A stretch of DNA of 64,000 nucleotides from Oxyruncus cristatus. Lineage: Eukaryota; Chordata; Aves; Passeriformes; Cotingidae. Of this stretch, positions 60,074 through 64,000 are shown piece by piece; within the stretch, counting starts at the first letter, position 1; the number at the start of each line of letters is the position of its first letter. Under the pieces are notes generated by a model. It searched no databases and had not been told where the DNA came from. It saw only the letters and a list, made by a program, of their open reading frames with translations. The stretch spans positions 213,282-277,281 of the forward strand of contig VXAY01004345.1 in NCBI GenBank assembly GCA_013399855.1, read 5' to 3'. Both the position numbers and the translations under genes were made by a program.

Positions 60074-60390
60074 AGGGTCGTGGAATGGTTTGGGTGGGAA
60101 GGACCTTCAAACTCATCTCGTTCCACTCCCCTGCCGTGGGCAGGGACACCTTCCACTACCCCAGGGTGCTCCAAGCCCCATCCAACCTGGCCTTGGACAC
60201 TCCCAGGGATGGGGCAGCCACAGCTGCTCTGGGCAACCTGTGCCAGGGCCTCCCCATCCTCACAGGCAAGAATTTCTTTCCAGCCTCCCTCAGCTTAAAG
60301 ACAACACCCCTTGTTCAGACCCTTGCCCAAAGTCCCTCTTCAGCTCTCTTGGAGCCGCTTTAGGCACTGGAAGAGTGCACCCTGGTAATT
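60074..60390 (-). mobile_element. CR1 LINE 3' fragment (antisense)
   Basis: GGGTCGTGGAATGGTTTGGG, then GGGCAGGGACACCTTCCACT, GCTCCAAGCCCCATCCAACC, CCCAGGGATGGGGCAGCCAC, CTTGCCCAAAGTCCCTCTTC. About 315 bases. It accounts for the 238- and 144-codon plus-strand frames that overlap it. Confidence 0.93.
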
Positions 60391-61640
60391 CCCAGCAGCT
60401 CTCCTTGGGGCTGCTCCCTGCTTTGCTTTCCAAACTTCTCTTTAATAAATTCAGGAGAATTTACAGAGACAGAATGCACTTGACTCTAACTCTAGGCAAT
60501 GTTACACAAACTTAGGAGCACCGGGGCCTTGTTTCTGGTCTCTGAGATGGACAGCAGATGTGAGCAGGGACTTCAAGCTCTCCTGATAATTTAGTGTAAT
60601 AATGGTGTTAGCAATTGCTAACTTGGTTGTGAATGAAAATGATCACCCTGCCAGAGCATTGCCATGAAAACTGTAAGAGTAATGAAAACAGACTGGTCTG
60701 GAATGAAACCCACTCATTGTATCAGAATGACCATAACACGTTGTCCATATTCAATGCCAAGTATGTTGGCTTTTGGGTTATTTGACAAAATATGGCCTCA
60801 GCTGCTCTCTGCTGCTTGGCACCGTGTCAGGAGAACATGGAAAACAGGGCATCCCTCCTATTCCACAGGCTTTTAGAAAGGTGGTGAAAAAAAAGGAAAA
60901 GAAAGTCTGCATAGGATATTTTTTACAATAGCACTAATTATGCAAGCAAGCAATTTGATGGATTTTGTGTGATTTTTGTTTCCTGGCCACAAAAGGGATT
61001 TTTTTTGTGGGGAAGAGTGTTCATAAAGCCTCTTTGCTATCTATCCCTTTGACCTCTGCATTACCCTAGCTGTGGCTGGGATGACAGATGCACTCAGAGT
61101 TGTGAGGTTAAAAGGAAAAGTGACTCATCCAATATGAAATCCCCAGGAAAAAATCCCTTCAGATGGAGAGAGGTGTTAGACCAGCAGCTGAATTTTGGCC
61201 TCTTGCTGGGCAAACCTAGTGCTGTGCATCCAGGGCTGTTTTGGGGTGGACTTTCTGGACTAACTCCTTAGAAGCACAGGTGTTAACTTCTGTTCAGAAG
61301 AGGTGGGGGACAAATAAATCCCCAGCTGCATGAGTCCTGCTGGGACACACGGCAGAGTGCGGGAGCAGGAGCAGAGCTTGATGTGAGAGCACCGAAGGAA
61401 CCCTTCTGCTGTGCCTGCTGGGGGAGAGGCCCCAGCTGGTGAGGATGTGAGTCATGCAAGCTGGTCCTTTTTAGGGCAGAGACCTGAAGTAAATGGTCTT
61501 TGACAGCCTTTCGTTGACAATTCCGCTTTTTGACACTCTGGGTATGATCTGTTTCTGTCGTTTGTAACTAACGATTGAAATCAGGCTTTTCTTGTGTTTT
61601 TGGGTTTAAAAAAGCCTTTATTTTCAGGGAAGAAGAATGG
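60391..61640. other. Intergenic, no recognised feature
   Basis: Unique sequence with an A-rich patch at about 60886-60900. Nothing supportable is seen. Confidence 0.6.
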
Positions 61641-61950
61641 CACTTACAGCTGTCTCTGTGTAAGTCAGTTTTATTATAACCTCTCTGAGGACAGCTTCAT
61701 CCTCTTGGTCACAGTCCTGTGCTGGGGGTATGTCATTTAATAACCCATCCACAAAGATTCCCATGGTGGAGGGAGCAGCTTGAACTACAGAACTATCCCA
61801 GGACAGGTATTCAGCACTTTTGTTGCTGTAAATGAACGGACTGAAAACAGAACTGTAACAGTAGAGCTGACCACCATCACTTACACCCTTTAATCCACTG
61901 ATTTTGGTGGTCATTCCCAATGTCAGGAAGTTCTCAGCTGCCTGAGCAGC
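61641..61950 (-). CDS. Unidentified candidate coding exon
   Basis: A minus-strand frame is open from about 61972 to past a consensus donor: GCT|GTAAGT, with the GT at 61649-61650 and the exon end near 61651. A possible acceptor (CACCCCAG) lies just before 61950, though its pyrimidine tract is poor. The translated stretch includes NFLTLGMTTKISGLKGVSD and later STMGIFVDGLLNDIPPAQDC. It then reads DQEDEAVLREVIIKLTYTET. Codon choice and amino-acid mix (mixed hydrophobic and acidic, little Pro/Arg/Ser bias) look like a real protein, unlike the other intergenic frames. I do not recognise the family. No partner exon was found in the window. It could be an exon of an unlisted gene, an old pseudogene fragment, or chance. 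Confidence 0.3.
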
Positions 61951-61975
61951 CTGGGGTGACTTTGGGCTTTGGCAT

Positions 61976-64000
61976 CACTGCATGAGAAGCCACATGGCTT
62001 CTCTGCCTGTCCACCCAGCTTGCTGTTAGGATGTTACCACCATATTCTGCATTTCTCTAAAGCTGACCCTTCATTGTGTTGTTCTGTTTGTTCCAACACT
62101 TCCAGAATTCTTGCCTGCCCACATGCTTGGATCCCCTGGTCGGTCACAGAGCCCTCTGTCCTGGGGAGAGGGGAAATTGCATGATTTTATGGAAAATACC
62201 AATAATGTTGTGGAGTTTTGTTGCCATGGGAATGGGAGCTTGAACCAGAGTTACAGCACATGGGAGGGCGGAAGGCTGCCTGTTGAGAAGGATGCCCAGA
62301 ATTCTGTCTTTAAACAATGACATGGAAAAGGAATGAGACGGGAAAGGCCAAGAGCTGCTCTGCGGGTTAGTCTTCTGTTTCTTTGACCTTTAACTATAAA
62401 TTGTCCCTCTTACGACTGTCTCATAGTATAATCTCATATTGTATGTGATTTTTCATGTGCTTGCACTAATAAATGAGACAATGTATTCCCCTTTCTCTCT
62501 CTGTGCGACCTTCTGTGAGTAAAATACTTCATCAAGAAATGAAAGATTCTGTTTGCCTCCAGCTCACATAAATATCTTGTGTTAACATACTAATGCACAA
62601 GTGTCTGCAGTCTGCACCCAGATGTTGGCCGTGATGGCTTTTCATCTTTCAGTCTGATCACTGTGTCGCTTTTATTCAGGAATGAGTGGGATCCAAAGAG
62701 GGGCTGAATAGTTCTGTGGTTAGTGAGCACATCTGGAGCTACAAAAAGGCCAGGTCACAGAGGACTAGGAAGGTCAAACTGCACCATCCCTGTCCTGCAG
62801 ACAGCAGGACTGTGCCGAGCTCCCCGGTGCTGGTGGAGGTGCTTTAAACAGCCAGGGCTGGTTCCCACCAGAACCAACGTCCTCGGTCCCCAAATCCTTT
62901 TCCACCACTGGGATTCACCCTCTGCTAACGTACAGCTGGTCTGACGTGATTAGAAGCAGACTATGGACTTCTGCAGCGTTGCAGCAAGGCCATGGTGAGG
63001 AGCCAGTTCCCATCATTTCTTTGTTGGGGCATTTCCACCTGCACAAGAGAGAGGCAGGTGAGTGCAAAGCCTTGATGCTCCAGTTCAGCTGCCATCCCTA
63101 CTCTGCCAAGGCACAGAAAACACCCAGCAAGAAGTGGGCTCCCAACAAGGCCCCTGATGAACACTGAAAATGACTATTTCTTCAAAGCTGGTGGGAATTC
63201 AGTCTCCTCCTGGCTTACAGCACGCACATCTGCGATGCATCAGCGCAGTGCACAGCCGAGCGCCCTGTCCGTGGAGGAGGAACAGGGAGCTCGAGCAGCA
63301 GGAGCAGTGTCCAAGGCAGGGTGGGGCCATCACACCACAGCTCCCCCAGCTTTGAGCGGGAGGCCCAGCTGAGCCAGGGCCCAGGGAGCAGGTTGTGCGT
63401 GGGCTGTCAGGCCTGCCCCTGTCAGGCAGCGTCACAGCTGCTGGCCACTGCCCACCACAGCCTTGAGAATGCTTTTAAAAATTGTGTAGGGAGGTTGTAT
63501 TAAACATACTGCCCAGCTGACAGCAGTGTCTGCTCAGGACTGGCTGCCTTCCTGCTGTATTTTTAACCTGTTCATTGCCTTTGCACTGTGTGCCTGTGTT
63601 AGCTGTCAGGAGCTGGGCTAAATTTCTTTTTTACTTTGTCTCTCAAGGTTTTCAGCCCCAGATGCTCTGTCCTCTCCCAAGGGGTGGAGGTTACATGCAG
63701 CACGTGTGTTTCAGGCTCTGCTTGTGTTGAGCAAGTGGCTGATGGTGGTCATGCTCCATGAGGGGAGCAAAGGTCTGACCCAGAGCAGGAGCAGTGGGTC
63801 CCCCAGGTTCAGCCATGCTCCAGGATGCACACATAGGATTTGCAGGCAACCCCATTCCTTCTCCCTTTGCATGATTCCTCTCTGCTTCCTTTGCACCCTT
63901 CTCCTACAGCCAACCCAAAACCAAGGCCAGGAGGACAAGAGAGAGGAGCTGGTGGTCAGTTCACAGCCAAAAGAGGGACAGAGATGCAGGGGAATATCCA
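61976..64000. other. Intergenic to window edge, no recognised gene
   Basis: Unique sequence. AATAAA on the plus strand at about 62469 is isolated and not tied to a coding exon. By synteny P4HA2 would be expected further right and on the plus strand; none of its exons is recognisable here. Confidence 0.55.

Noticed and set aside
59799..60515. 238-codon plus-strand frame
   Set aside because: It runs through an antisense CR1 tail, whose GC-rich sequence is stop-poor; the peptide recurs in other CR1 copies of the window.
63157..63260. Peptide resembling a carrier-protein phosphopantetheine motif (FFKAGGNS)
   Set aside because: Only about eight residues fit, the context does not, and no flanking domain or exon borders are present.
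46000..64000. P4HA2 exons expected by synteny upstream of PDLIM4
   Set aside because: I looked for characteristic prolyl-4-hydroxylase alpha segments in the translations and found none; the gene is presumably outside the window.

Overview
The window is vertebrate nuclear DNA, almost certainly avian. Two things point there. At least fourteen 5'-truncated LINE fragments are scattered through it, with the 3' ends typical of bird CR1 elements: a purine-rich tail closing in ATTCTATGA-like repeats, or its reverse complement. The single recognisable gene is also split into small exons by introns of 1 to 13 kb, with ordinary GT-AG junctions. I cannot name the species.

The gene is PDLIM4 (also called RIL), a PDZ-LIM protein of the actin cytoskeleton. 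It lies entirely on the minus strand, with the start codon at 45304 and the stop codon at 4521. Seven coding exons can be placed to the base: 45212-45304, 31613-31764, 23989-24073, 11277-11455, 8821-8978, 5701-5821 and 4521-4725. Joined, they keep one frame and give 330 residues, the same length as the mammalian protein as I know it. Residues 1 to about 84 form the PDZ domain, about 85 to 250 a linker, and 255 to 305 a single LIM domain with all eight zinc ligands. The other PDLIM paralogues fit less well; in particular the C-terminus is PDLIM4-like.

Layout from left to right: 1-4520 is 3' flank and 3' UTR, with two good candidate poly(A) signals (4081 and 2360). 4521-45304 is the gene body, mostly intron, with a perfect 23-bp minisatellite in intron 6, an inverted CR1 pair just inside intron 4, and a few other CR1 pieces. 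45010-45500 is a CpG island with GC boxes, covering exon 1 and the probable promoter. 45500-64000 is upstream intergenic DNA rich in CR1 tails, with no recognised gene. The one exception worth testing is a spliced-exon-like open frame at 61641-61950 on the minus strand. In other vertebrates PDLIM4 sits between P4HA2 (upstream, divergent) and SLC22A4/SLC22A5 (downstream). Neither neighbour is recognisable here, so both would lie outside the window if synteny holds.

I found no viral, bacterial, CRISPR, rRNA or tRNA content, and no convincing new system. The most useful second looks are the orphan exon-like frame, a possible poison exon in intron 2, the inverted CR1 hairpin next to the exon 4 donor, and the exon-phase pattern of PDLIM4.
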